A stretch of 64,000 nt of DNA. Source: Nectonema munidae. Taxonomy: Eukaryota; Nematomorpha; Nectonematoida; Nectonematidae. The translations under genes were made by a program, and so were the position numbers. The notes below the pieces were generated by a model, which saw nothing but the letters and a program-made list of their open reading frames with translations, was not told the DNA's origin and searched no databases. How positions within the stretch are numbered: the stretch's first letter is position 1; each line of letters starts with the position of its first letter. The stretch spans positions 1,337,501 to 1,401,500 of the forward strand of contig JAUIRK010000896.1 of assembly GCA_030549495.1 (NCBI GenBank). Direction: 5' to 3'. Below are positions 1 to 11,371 of this stretch, in pieces.

Positions 1-44
1 CTCAATATGTATATAGTCGGTATGTATGTATTTGTGTATGTTAG

Positions 45-575
45 GTTGGACCCGCACCTGTGGGGTGGACGTGGGTTGTCCACAGCAACATTTTTGTGGG
101 GAAGGGCGGGTGCGGGTTATATTAATATAGTGCGGACAATCTGTGGGTTGTCCGCATCCATTTTATGCAAGTTTTTATGAGTGCATAATTGCCTTTTTGG
201 AAATAGCTTATTTTTTTTATTTCTATGTGTTACGCATATTGGAAAGAGATTTGCATTGAGTAAATAGTATGTGAAAATTTCAAGCCAAAAATACAAATTT
301 GAAAAATCAAAAGGCAATAAAAATATCTTAAATCTTTAGTGATTCTATATTGAAAATTTAAAATATTACAATTGTTGATGAGTCAAAAGTAGTCTAGTAT
401 ATCTAAAAAAAATTTTCCAAGCATCTTAAAGATATAAATAACATTTAATTAGCTTTATATTATTTCGATAAAATGAGGGTCGGGTGCGGGTGCAAATTGA
501 TAAATGCACGGCGGGTGCGGGTTCAAATTGAAAAAATGCGGGGCGGGCGGGACGGGCGGGGCAGGTGCGGACAAC
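45..575. repeat. GC-rich repeat with imperfect inverted ends
   Basis: Two GC-rich ends enclose an AT-rich middle. The left end reads gttggacccgcacctg and the right end, read backwards, starts gttgtccgcacctgcccc. Short motifs such as gcgggtgcgggt recur near both ends. This pattern of inverted, motif-rich ends fits a non-autonomous DNA transposon. I see no target duplication and no coding sequence, so the superfamily is open. Confidence 0.4.
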
Positions 576-1446
576 AAAAAGGGGGCTGTCTCTCTTTTTC
601 GATTTTTTTTCTAATATTTTCTATCGTGAAAAGTTGTTATTTAAAAGTTTAAACTAACTTTTCCATTTTTATCAAAACGTAAGTGGTTTATTGGCTGCGA
701 GGTTAAACGGTTAAAAGAGCTGCTATCGATCTGAAGTTCCAGTTTTAAGCCTCGCTTCTGCTAGATTATCCATAGCTTGATGTTAACTGCAAATTAGTAC
801 TTTTTTCGATGAAAATACCACACCACCTTTAACATAAAGATTCAAATTCAAAGTTACTACATTATTTAATTGCTACATTGTTTTTATAATTTCATTTCAT
901 ATGAGCTTATTTTTTGAAATGTTCGCTGTTACACTATATCATTTCATCAAATTCACTTTAACCAATCAACTGATGTAAATGTATATATGCACGATTGCGC
1001 TAACAATAAACCTAATCTCAACACTAAAACTAACTCTAATACTAACTATAATGCTAACACTAATGCTAATTCTACCCTAATCTTAACCCTAACAACAGAT
1101 TTCCAAAATTTTAGACATTAAGACACATTTAAAAATTGGTTGAGCATCTGTCAACTATCGTGCAAATTGAGGTACAAATTTGAAAAGTCAAAATCAGGGG
1201 TAGAGTAAAGCAAGAAAAACGCAGCAATTATTTTAATGTTAATTAAAAAGTGTGATTGAAAAAATATTAAAAGGTATAGGAAAATCTTTTAGAAAACTTT
1301 TCAAGGCTGAACAATGGTAATGCTTTTCACTATAGTACTAAATAACGACCACAATTCTTCTAGTATTAATCAAAAAATTCGTTTCATAAAATTCAAAAGT
1401 CATGTGTTTATATGTGTATATATAATTATATTGGAAAATTGTGTAC
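576..1446. other. Non-coding stretch with a CTAA-type repeat
   Basis: AT-rich intergenic or intronic sequence to the left of the aquaporin exons. Positions 697-755 hold a short tRNA-like piece whose ends pair (gcgagg with cctcgc). It is too short for a tRNA and may be a SINE fragment. Positions about 1008-1095 hold a degenerate 6-bp repeat of the form ctaacN. I found no further aquaporin exon here. Confidence 0.4.
1008..1095. repeat. Degenerate CTAACN hexamer repeat
   Basis: About fourteen imperfect copies of a hexamer close to ctaacN, ending in taaccctaatcttaaccc. It resembles a decayed telomere-like or simple repeat. Confidence 0.5.
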
Positions 1447-1573
1447 TTTGTATAAAGCAGTTCCAGTTATGCCACCTAAAATCTGGGATATCCAGTAGAG
1501 AGGAGCGATTCTGTAGTCCATATCTCCGATCAAAGTCAAGCCTAGAGTGATTGATGGATTTAAATGACATCCA
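1447..1573 (-). CDS. Aquaporin, second coding exon (first NPA-type box)
   Basis: This 127-bp exon encodes the first pore loop and third membrane helix of an aquaporin, a membrane channel for water or small solutes. It is bounded by an AG acceptor (1574-1575) and a GT donor (1445-1446). Joined in phase to the exon at 4254-4525 it gives FGQICGCHLNPSITLGL, the family's first pore box, here NPS instead of the usual NPA. A helix reading APLYWISQILGGITGTALYK follows, as expected for helix three. The third residue of the box varies in some divergent animal aquaporins, so NPS alone does not mean loss of function. The remaining exons with the second NPA box were not found before the left edge. Function is inferred from family similarity seen by eye. 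Confidence 0.7.
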
Positions 1574-4253
1574 CTAAAAAAAGATAAGACATCCTGTTTT
1601 GATTTGTCGTTAAGTGTAGTGTCAATCATTAATAAAATGCGGTCTTATTTGAATTTAGAAAATTAGAATACATAAACTTAGGCTACTTTTATGATTTAAT
1701 GCGAGCTAATTTTTAAGAGGAAAGAATTAGGAAAGATAAAAAACTAATTTACGTAAAAAACATTAAATTTAGTGTTAGTTTTTTTACCAAAATATGGAAA
1801 ATCTATAAATAAATATTTGGTTTTTACGTCAATCATGAGCCAGAACTTTATACCGCATTTGTCTGATTTTTTCATTTATTCCATTCATAATTATTATGTG
1901 AGGCTTTATTCTTAAAAGAGTTTATAAGCACTGTTCGAATTGCTGCTTGATCGGTCAAGTAAGTTCTAATTGTAAAAATAGCAGTGTGTTAAGTATTGTG
2001 CTGATTCTCACAATATAGTAATAATTGTAAACATTCAGATCTCAGTACCTTTTGTTGTTATAATTGTAAAAAGTAGAGTCTTAGAAACACTAACCACTCC
2101 CCCCTACGTCATTCTTGCCCTTTTGTCCAAAAGGAGATTCATTTTGTTGTTAAAACACTTCCTATTATGAATAATAATAATTTCACTAATTTTCAACTTG
2201 TGTCTTCTTTGATACTAATTCACTAAACCTCACTCATCACGGTTATAAATCTTTTTCTATCACCCTTAAATAATATTCAGGCTGAATCCTTTGGCAATAG
2301 CACTATTGTTAGTTTAAATGTTCAATCTCTCAATTCTAAATTTTCTTCTCTCGAAATCTTAGTTCAGCAATTCAATTCCTATTCTTTGCACCATCTTTAA
2401 GTCCTTTGTCTCCAAGAAACTTGGTTAGATCAATCTGATTTTCAAAGGTTTAATTTACCTCATTATAACTTCTGTTCCTTTCTTAAATTAATAAGCCAGT
2501 ATGGAGACCTAGCTTTTTTGTGCACTCCGACTTTGTTTATAAAATAATTAATTCAGGTTCTATATGTAATACTTGTGAGCTTGCTTGTATGCTCTCTTTA
2601 ATAATGCTCGTAAGTTTTTCATTCATAATTTTTACAGATATTATCTGAAGATATTCAATTGTTTTTTACCAGCCTTGATTCCTACCTACCTGACAAGTTA
2701 TTCTTTTTATAATTTTATTATTGGCGATTTTAATTTTAATTTAGTTAAATATGTAGATGATGATACAGTATGCAATTTTTTAAATACTCTCTCTCTGCCT
2801 CTAATTTTCTTCCCACCATTTCATCAATGACACGCCCTTCTTCAAACACTCTCCTTGATAACATTTTTGTTTCATCTAATATCACTCTACTTAAGTTTTT
2901 TGTACTTGAAACACTACTATCTGACAACTTTCATATTTTAATAACATTTAATTTAGATAAGGATTTCAAGCAACAATTTTTTTAATCATTCTAAATTTTC
3001 TCATCTGGCATAATCATATAATTGGTTACATCTTTCTAGCATGTATCATCATGCCCCTGAAGCTATACTCGCTAACCTTATTAACAAAATTATTTTTTGA
3101 AATCTCCTTTAAGCAAAAAATTAGGCCATTTTTCCAACAATAAATATAATGTCAAGCTCTCGGATTGAATTACTAATGGTTTAATTACTTTGATCAAGTA
3201 AAAAGATGTTTTATATAAAAAATCCAAGAAAACATTGAATCCTAAGATTGAAAACATTTAATCTTAAATTTTAAATTTTAGAGTATTTTCCTTGATGTAT
3301 GGTTAAGTCCTCTTTTTTCCTATCGACTTGCTTTATCTGTTTTGTGTGTGAAACATAAAGTTGTAGTCTTTTATGAAGAAAACAGAATGCTTCTAGCTGA
3401 ATCTGGCTCGTCAATCAAAAAGTTCAAAAAATTATTTAAAAACTACGTTATTTCCCAATATGCACAGCAAGGTCCCTGCAACGAAAAAAACTGTTACATA
3501 TGCTTGAGTTCTTTCAACTAGTCCTTATTTATTTTTTTAGCTAGACATTCGATTTTTTTTTCTCTTCTCTCTTTGTGAAAAATCCTATAAGCGGTTTACA
3601 CAAACCTTTGGGTTACACAAAAATTGTTAATTTTTATATCATTTCAAATGTTTTAATATGTCTCCTTGGTTTTTTTTCACTTTTCCAATTTTTCTATCTT
3701 TAATATGACAATAAACTTACTTACTTACTTACTTTTGATATTAATTTGCAAATCCATGAAAAGTACAAAATGAAAAAGTAAAAAAAAGAGTAAGTAAAAT
3801 TGAATTAACCCATCCACTCCTAAATGTCCTGCTTTAAATTATATAAAATCTCATTGAACCCAAGATTAGTTTTCAAAAACCAGAGCCTTAAAGATTTAAG
3901 CTTTTTTTTTAAATTTAAAAAAAGTGAAGTTAATTTTTTTTTATTTAAAATGTGCTCTTTATAATATTTAAATTTGAATTTCAATCATTTTGATTAAAAT
4001 GTGCATTTTTAATTAGAATTTTAAATTTTAATTAGATTTGTAAATTAAAGTGAGAAAATTATGGATATATTCATTTTTAAAAAGTCTGTTATAATATTTT
4101 AAATTTATTAATTTGTAAATTAAGCCGTAAACTTATTCCTGTAGCAAATTTGCATTTCCTTCATTTCTGCCATTTTTAGCAACTGCTATATTCACTAATG
4201 AACCAATAAAAGTGGACTTTATAAAAATATAATTTTGTAAAAAAGAGCAATAC
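1574..4253 (-). other. Aquaporin intron 1 (about 2.7 kb)
   Basis: This lies between a GT donor (4252-4253) and an AG acceptor (1574-1575) on the minus strand. Both sides are in matching phase (two bases plus one). It contains a LINE relic on the opposite strand (about 2040-3735); the rest is AT-rich unique sequence. Confidence 0.6.
2040..3735 (+). mobile_element. LINE relic, endonuclease part and 3' tail
   Basis: Translated pieces in shifting frames match the apurinic-type endonuclease of Jockey/CR1/L2-like LINEs. They are NVQSLNSKF, then LCLQETWLDQS, then IIGDFNFNL, then SNTLLDNIFVSSN. These are the usual early, metal-binding and late motifs in the usual order (about 2305-2990). The reverse transcriptase is missing, so the copy is internally deleted. 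The 3' end runs into a short acttactt repeat at about 3715-3735, a typical LINE tail. Several stops and frameshifts show that it is old and dead. It sits antisense inside the aquaporin intron. Confidence 0.55.
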
Positions 4254-4525
4254 CAAATCTGTCCAAACATGACAATGAAAGAGATGTAAGCGTAGCCGAT
4301 GGAAGACACTTCATTACCAACTATGGAGCAAAAGAAAAACATTGCGTATAAAACAGTGCCGAAGTATTCCGCGATGCATGGTTTGACCCATTTTTTGTAT
4401 ATGTTGATTTTTTTGTTCGTTGTTTCGTAGTCCTCCTCTTCCGTCAACTTTGTAGAGTAGACTTCTCTAAATAAACTTTTGCCTTCTCCATACGGTCCGC
4501 CAAATGAAAAAGTTCGTTTGCTCAT
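4254..4525 (-). CDS. Aquaporin, first coding exon
   Basis: This exon encodes 90 residues plus two bases and starts at the ATG at 4523-4525. An in-frame TAG two codons upstream fixes that start. Residues 1-46 form a charged cytosolic N-terminus. Residues about 47-70 (VKPCIAEYFGTVLYAMFFFC) form helix one with the family's typical E..GT motif. Residues about 76-90 form helix two and lead into the first pore loop. The donor is TTTG|GTATTG at 4253-4252. Translation past the donor continues without family likeness, which supports the splice. The product should be a plasma-membrane channel. GC content and codon use are clearly better than in the flanks. The subfamily cannot be told from one half of the protein. 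Confidence 0.75.
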
Positions 4526-4673
4526 CAGCTAGGTGTAAGTAATTTTAAAACGGGAACAAAATATTTTTAGAAAATCATGTCTCATATGTGTTTATGAACT
4601 TTGAAAGTGAAAACTTAACTAGGATCTTTAAAAAAACAAAGTATCTAATTAAAGTAAGTAAATAACATGCAAT
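4526..4673. other. Region upstream of the aquaporin start
   Basis: AT-rich sequence that should hold the 5' untranslated region and promoter. I see no clear TATA box or initiator that I would defend. Confidence 0.3.
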
Positions 4674-4803
4674 TTAACCCGTTATCGACCAGAATAATCA
4701 GACGATATCTAACGTAAGATTTGTATTAAAAAGCATTAATAAACCCACACGAGTTTATTATTGTAAAGTCGACATATGTCGACTGTGGTCAATAACCGGT
4801 TAA
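4674..4803. mobile_element. piggyBac-type TTAA MITE, copy 1
   Basis: A 130-bp element bounded by TTAA on both sides. The ends are inverted repeats: ttaacccgttatcgacca on the left and, read backwards, ttaaccggttattgacca on the right. TTAA target sites followed by C-rich ends are the mark of piggyBac-family elements. The inside carries the cagacgat motif shared with the cluster at 5.7-7.6 kb. No coding capacity. Confidence 0.65.
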
Positions 4804-5742
4804 CTTAACTACCCAGAAAATTAATTAAACAAGTATTAACCTTACCTATCATAATATATTAATAATAATCTAACTATAAATATCAACTGACCTATCTAAC
4901 TAACAAACTATTGCTACAAAACTTACCAAATCTAGGTGCCTGCATATTTATGAAATGATATAAATAAAATATTATTATTAAAATAAATTTTCATATTTAC
5001 AAACAAGGGACGCTACTTTGGCGTGTAATCTACATGCCATAAATCTAGTTTGTTATGAGATCTGCATTTCGTATATTGCAACAAAATATACTGAAATTAA
5101 TCTTATTTCAATCGCAACCAGATTAATTCTGTGGAGAGGTACCTGGGGAAGAAGTTCAATAATCAATTTTAGCCGATGATACGGACAGGTTATGACTCAA
5201 ATTTTACTAATAAATCCTCAAAATATTCAAGTACATTTTCTGGTTATATGTTATTAGTATGTATTAAGTCGATTCTAACATCTTAACCCAAAAAGAAACA
5301 TAAATATTTTAGCTGAATGCGAAGATTCGTATATTGAAGATAAGAGACTGCAATTTAATCACATTTCAATCGCACCTAGTTAAATTCTATAGGCAAGAGC
5401 TTGGGGAAATCGTACTGCCAATTGTATATTGAATACTATTTTTTAGGAGATTTATCGGGTTAGTATAGTGAAATTCTCAAATTTTACTAATAAATTCTCA
5501 AAAATATTTCAATTACATTTTAAAAAAAAATCTAAATTAAGTTTAGGTTTAGAGTCAAAATCTTACAGATACCCAAAGTCAAAGAAGAATTTAGAAAAAA
5601 TTTCCCTAGTCAAATTAATAAAAATTTTTTCTATAATTAACTTTTTCTGAATGATCATTTTCCACTATTTTTGCTTCAATTTGTCCTTTTTTAATTTGCC
5701 CCATTGGAACGTACTTCATTTTAAGAATGCAGAGACGATTTC
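4804..5742. other. AT-rich spacer
   Basis: No gene seen. Two similar segments (about 5080-5265 and 5325-5510) share a core of Ttaatc-catttcaatcgcacc-agttaaattct type followed by a run on caaattttactaataaattctcaaaa. This looks like an old imperfect tandem duplication of about 245 bp. Confidence 0.35.
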
Positions 5743-7596
5743 TTAATCCTAAGATGTTTACAATCAGAATAATATTGCGATATCTAATCTAAAGCAGAAG
5801 ATTTGTATTTAAAAGGATTAATAAACCCAAACAATTAAGTTTTTGTAAAGTAATATAGTCGATTTTCGTTATTAAAGAGTTAAGGTAGCTCTGTATCAAA
5901 GAATTTAAAGTCGTCTGCTTTTACTGATATCTAATGTCTTAACCCTTTTAGGCATGGGTTTTCTATCGTCTGTTCTTTCTTAAGTTTTTATATAAATTAA
6001 GCAGACGATTTTTGGACACTGGTGTCCCATTGTACCTGAAAGAGTTAATTTGTTTTTTTTTACTTTGTGTTTATCCTTTTTTTACTTTAACCCATTAAGT
6101 ACCATAGAAATCAGACGATGTCTAAAAAACACAGATGATTTACATTCATAGTCATTGAAAAAAGCAGACGAAGATGAAATTATTTATGTTACCAAATGGA
6201 AGCATTGGGACTTAATGGGTTAATCCATTCCGGTAATCCTCAGACGATATCTATATTTTACCAAATTTGATCCCAGTAAAAGTAGACGACTTTAAGTACA
6301 TAATGTTACTACATTAAAATAAAGAAATTGTCTGCATCACCTAAAGATCATGGTTGGATCAAATGGTTAATGTAGTTTTATATCAAATTTAGTAATGTCT
6401 TGTGTTTTTTCTGGGATCTAATGTCTTAAGTTTTTCTTTTTTTAATTTTTATTTATTTTTTCACTTTGTGTTTATCCTTTTTTTAGTTTAACCCATTCCG
6501 GTACTCCTCAGATGATATCCATATTTTACCACATTTGATGCAAGAAAAAGAAGACGACTTTAATTACATGATTTTACTACATTGAAATAGAGAAATTGTC
6601 TGCATCATCTAAAGAACATGGTTGGATGTTTATCCTTTTTTTTACTTTAACCCATTCCAGTAGTCCTCAGACGATATCTATATTTTACCACATTTGATCC
6701 CAGAAAAAACAGACGACTTTAAGTACTTGATGTTACTACATTAACCCATTTACGACCAATGTTCTCAAAGTGAACGCAGACGAATTCCTACTTTAAATGG
6801 AATTAAATAGGAATTACTAAAGTCGTCTGCTTTGCTTGGTCTTAAATGGATTAAAATAAAGAAATTTTCTGCATCATCTAAAGATCATGGTTCGATCAAA
6901 TGGTTAAGGTAGTTTTATATCAAATTTCTTAAGGTGTTGTGCTTTTTCTGGGATCTAATGTCTTAAGTTTGTCTTTTTTTTCTTTTTGTTTATTTTTTTA
7001 CATTGTGTTTATCCTTTTTTTTACTTTAACCCATTCCGGTAGTCCTCAGACGATATCTATAATTTACCTCATTTGATCCAAGAAAAAGCATACGAATTTA
7101 AGTACATGATTTTACTACATTGAAATAGAGAAATTGTCTGCATCATCTAAAGATCATGGTTGGATCAAATGGTTAAGGTAGTTTTATATCAAATTTCTTA
7201 ATGTGTTGTGCTCTTTTTGGGGATCTAATGTCTTAAGTTTTTCTTTTTTTACTTTTTATTTATTTTTTTACTTTGTGTTTATCCTTTTTTTAGTTTAACC
7301 CATTCCGGTAGTCCTCAGACGGTAACTATATTTTACCACATTTGATGCAAGTAAAATAAGACGACTTTAATTACATGATTTTACTACATTAAAATAAAGA
7401 AATCATTGGCATCATCTAAAGATCATGGTTGGATTAAAAGGTTAAGGCAGTTTTATATCAAATTTCTTAACCCTTTCATTACCAGAAAAATCAGCAGAAG
7501 ATTCATATACAAAACTATATGAAAAAGCAGACGAAGGTAAAATTGTTTATGTATCATATATGATACACTGGTCATTTCTGGGATCTAATGGGTTAA
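5743..7596. repeat. Cluster of TTAA MITEs with a 269-bp tandem array
   Basis: The cluster contains TTAA-bounded elements at 5743-5883, 5939-6058, 6087-6223 and 7467-7596, all with inverted ends of the ttaaccc type and inner cagacga/tcgtctg motifs. Between them lies a tandem array whose units start with ttaacccattccggtagtcc at 6220, 6488, 6647, 7026 and 7295. Spacing is 268, 159, 379 and 269 bp. The short interval is a deleted unit; the long one holds an extra nested MITE at 6741-6854. Each unit also has a poly-T-rich linker and a second degenerate MITE end (tctgggatctaatgtcttaa). Confidence 0.7.
6741..6854. mobile_element. Nested TTAA MITE inside a tandem unit
   Basis: TTAA-bounded element with ends ttaacccatttacgacca and, read backwards, ttaatccatttaagacca. 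Sister units carry the uninterrupted site ttactacattaaaataaag at the same place, so this copy has gained one element plus a duplicated TTAA. That gives an in-window empty site and confirms TTAA target specificity. Confidence 0.75.
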
Positions 7597-10259
7597 GTTG
7601 TCTTTCTTTTTTAAATAGTTCATTATTTTTTACATTGTGCTCGTATTTTTCAGTAGTCTGTTTTTCCTATTTATTGATTTTGATTTCTAATAAATTTTAC
7701 AGGCTTAACACTAATCCCTCCAAGCTACTAAATTTTGTATTCACTTAAATGCCGTCATGCTAAATTTATAGACTGAATTAAACTAGGTGTGTTATTAACA
7801 TATTTAAAAATGTCTTATCTGGCAGAAAAATTTTTGGAATCTTATGCTAGACAATCCTGCTGTAAAAGTTATTGTTTTGCCTTTAAAGAATGATTTTATT
7901 TTAGTTTTTTTATCTCTCTTTTTTATCAACTATTGTTTCCTGCGTTATTTTAATGCGGTTATTTTGGCGTTTATACAGCAAACTAATAACTGAATGCTAT
8001 TTGTCATTGGTTCTTACGTTTTCTGGATACAAATTTACTCATCTATTACTTTTTATTGTATACTATTTAGACTTGCCATTCATGCGGGTTTGACCGGGAC
8101 GGCCCAGATTTCACATCCTTGTCCCGCTATACCTTAAAAATCAAAATGCCCGACTTTGAAAAACTTATTTAGAAATTTAAATTTCTAAAATAAAGAAATG
8201 AATTTTGACAACATTTTCCATTCTCAAATTGTTACATTTTTATCATTTCCTCATTTTATCTGCGTTATTGTTAAAATAATATTTAATTGTAAGAAGTCCC
8301 AAGTTTTTAATTCATCATCATTTTTGAGTCCATCTTTTATAATTTATTTTTTTCATTTATTCCATTCTGTTTCTTTGTAAAAATGAAAGGAAGGATAGTT
8401 TAAAAACTTTTATATAAAATTGAAAGTTATTATTTTTTATTTATAAGTCTAAATATAGTTATACCTTAAAATTTAACCTCGAATCTTAAACGAAAGTGCT
8501 CCTTAAATCTTGAATTAGAAGAAGATTATCCTTTTTTTAACAAAGCTTGAAAACAAAATGATAGAGTAAAATGATTCCATCTGGCTTTTTAATTGTGGCA
8601 AATCAGATATAAAAAAGTACTATAAATTCTGAAAGATCTGTATGTAGTTTAAAATCAGCTAAATAAAAATCAAGTTTAAAAAATTCTTTCCAAAAATCTT
8701 AATTTGATCCTTAAGATTTTCTAATTGTCGCTTAAGAAGCAAATTTTAGTTGTCGTATTATAGTTCTGAACATTTAAAACTCTGGATTTTCAGTCTGTTC
8801 TTGGTGAAACTTTTTAAATAACAAATTTGATTATGGCTATTTTAAAAAAGCATATATATTTACCACAAAAATCCGTGCTTTTTGTAGTGATAACTACAAC
8901 ACAAATTTTTTAAGTTGTAAGAAGAAAAGGTTAAAATAATGCTTTCAGCAAATTAAAGTAAGGTATAGGTAGAAATATTGGCATCGGTTCTGGAATTCAT
9001 TTTATTCAAAATAGTATTTAGACTACAGCTGATCCTATTCCCATTGAAGAAGAAAGTTTAGTTGTAAAAATTTGGAAGTATTTTCACATATACATAGTAA
9101 GCGTAACTGAATTAAAAAATTTTCGTTAATTTGCACATATTGAGTACAAGAAGGTTCTTCGACATAAAACTGCATGATTCCTGTCTTAGGTGGGCCGCCA
9201 TTGAGAGAATTCTCTTAATATTTGAAGGAGTGAAATCCTACTAATTTGAGAACATTATCCATGCTTAATTTTTATTTTAACATAAATTTGGAGGAATTTC
9301 TTTGGATTTGTTCATCGTTTAATTATGAGATGAATTGTATCGAATTTTACAACAAAATATAAAGTGATTGTTCTTTTCTCTAAAAAGTTATTTCAAACGA
9401 AGAAATGATAATTGATAACGAAAATGATAATTGTGAAGAAATTTAAAAAAAACCTCTATACCTTTTTAAATAAAACTAAATTTGAAGTTCAAAAAAACAT
9501 ACACAATATTTTTTGAAATAAACAACTACAATTAAAGCACATGTTTCTTTTGATAGTACAAATAAACAAGAAATATATAAAATGCGGCAACTGATGACAA
9601 GGAAAATGTCGACACCGGTCTTAGATTGACCTGCTTTTTGTGATAACGTTAAACAAATACGCAAACTACACGCAATCATCATAGCGGTTTTACATTTGAC
9701 ATCTTTTAGTTCTTGTTCAATATTGATAAAATGTAAAACTTACACTGGAAAAAGGTTTGTAGTGACAGAAGACGTTGGTCCTTTTAAATTATAGTGAATT
9801 TTAGTGTTCTCTAAATTTATGCTTTATTTTACGTATAATGCATGAAAATGTAAGAATGGTATGCTTGAAAAATTCAGGCGTATTTGCGATGCAGATTTTC
9901 ATTAGATCACGTTTTTAAAGTGTAGATAGATATCTCCTCGCTATTTGCATCTTTTCATTTTCAAAGAATAAGATAGTAGATGTGTTACGTGCTACTTGAT
10001 ACGTGATTTATAAGAAAGGTACTACTGTGCCGTTGTAAGACTTTATACTACTTTGTTGGTAATGTTGGTGAATCCGTGTATGGCCTTTTCCTCTGTTCAT
10101 TCATTACATTTTTAACCAATAAAATGAGAGAAATTAACTGAGTGAAATTTAAAAGGATTTGATCTGATGTGATGTTGTGTGAAGAAGTTTCTCATAGATG
10201 TATGTATTCTCTCTGCCTTCCAAGATATACTCTCATTCTCATATATTAGGAAATGACTC
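7597..10259. other. AT-rich region without a recognised gene
   Basis: Mostly unique AT-rich sequence. A GC-richer patch at about 8085-8140 (gcgggtttgaccgggacggc) resembles the end of a decayed DNA transposon. On the minus strand, about 9546-9641 reads VNLRPVSTFSLSSVAAFYIF and ends in a stop. It could be a terminal exon with a membrane segment, but its acceptor context is poor and I do not call it a gene. Confidence 0.3.
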
Positions 10260-10910
10260 ATGTTTTTCAACTTGAGCTGTAAGTGTATTATTAAATATTT
10301 AGATAGTGAAATTGGCTATATGACTTTTAAGAGACTAGATTGCATTGCGGCAATATGGATGATAATCCCTCTACACTCCCAAATTTTTGAGCATAATAAT
10401 CTTTTGTGTACTGACCATATCCGTCATATTTCTAATAAACTTTACTATGTAATAGGCATTCTAAAGCAATGAGCCTAATTCTGTCCAAATAAAACACTCT
10501 TATTGTTGTATAAAAAAATGTTGTTTGTTTCGTAGTTTATTTCTTGCTTCCACTGATAAACTACTCCAATTACAAAAGCCTGACCTAGTGTTATTTTCAA
10601 TCAAAGGAAAATTTCTCACAGCAATGCTTTTTTTATTGATAATGCTCTCCTCAAAGTCCAGGATTTGTATGAACTTAACCTGTCCTTGTATACTTACAAA
10701 TTCGATCATAGTCTCCTAGAGAATACTGAAAAGTGTCAATTCCACCCTAAACACGCTCTGAAATTCCCACTTATTTCATCTTACAAATTTCACATCAAGG
10801 AAAAACTCGTTGATACTTATATGCATCACAAAACGGTACTCAAAATGACTGCTATGTTTATAACACTCAGCTTATATCTTATTTCTTATATATGTTTTGG
10901 CATGTAAAAA
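10260..10910 (+). mobile_element. LINE relic, C-terminal part of the RT protein
   Basis: Translated pieces match the region after the reverse transcriptase in CR1/L2/Jockey-like LINE proteins. One piece reads TDHIRHISNKLYYVIGILK (about 10408-10470). A later piece reads VQDLYELNLSLYTYKF (about 10657-10704), the usual LINE helix before the protein end. Frames are broken several times. The matches are from memory of family patterns, so the clade is uncertain. Confidence 0.5.
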
Positions 10911-11211
10911 TTTCTCACCTTGCGGTTCTCTAGTAGGTAGTTTGTTTGTATGGTAACTTGTTCAAACTCACTTTTAATTAAAATGTTCAATTAAACTTTG
11001 TACACTTATTGAGGGTATGATATATAACCATAAATCAAATTTTGAAATAAATTGAACGAAAAACTTTAAATATAAGGCAAAACTATATATAATCATATTT
11101 CACACACAAAGGTAATAAAATTTCATTGTGGTAGCGATGGTTCTATTTTAGGAAAGTTTCACATTTAAAAGAGAAAAATAAATGACAATATTATGCATAT
11201 TTTTATATATT
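10911..11211. other. AT-rich spacer
   Basis: Nothing recognisable. It may include the 3' untranslated end of the LINE piece to its left. Confidence 0.3.
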
Positions 11212-11371
11212 AGGTAAATGTAAAACAACCATGGGATGTTTTCATCGAGACGGCATAAATGCTCCGATGGTATCCAACTATGAGGAAAGCAGGATCGATG
11301 CCGTTTCGAACCCAAGACATTGAATTATAGAATCTAGCATCTAACCAACCTCACCCACGCCCCTAATTAGT
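11212..11371 (-). mobile_element. tRNA-derived SINE, copy 1
   Basis: On the minus strand the element begins gcgtgggtgaggttggttag, which carries an A-box-like sequence. It continues to a B box ggttcgaaacg at 11302-11312, both typical RNA polymerase III promoter parts. The tRNA-unrelated body that follows (ctttcctcatagttggatac) recurs in two other copies in this window (32.3 and 55.3 kb). The direction is set by the A box lying before the B box. Confidence 0.65.

Noticed and set aside
697-755. tRNA gene
   Set aside because: End pairing (gcgagg/cctcgc) is seen, but at 59 bases it is too short and lacks a proper anticodon arm; a SINE fragment is more likely.
1314-1550. Plus-strand 78-residue frame
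   Set aside because: It lies antisense to the aquaporin exon and has no family likeness.
9476-9682. Possible aquaporin-like or membrane exon
   Set aside because: Hydrophobic, but it has no family motif and poor splice signals, and it lies upstream of the aquaporin start on the same strand.
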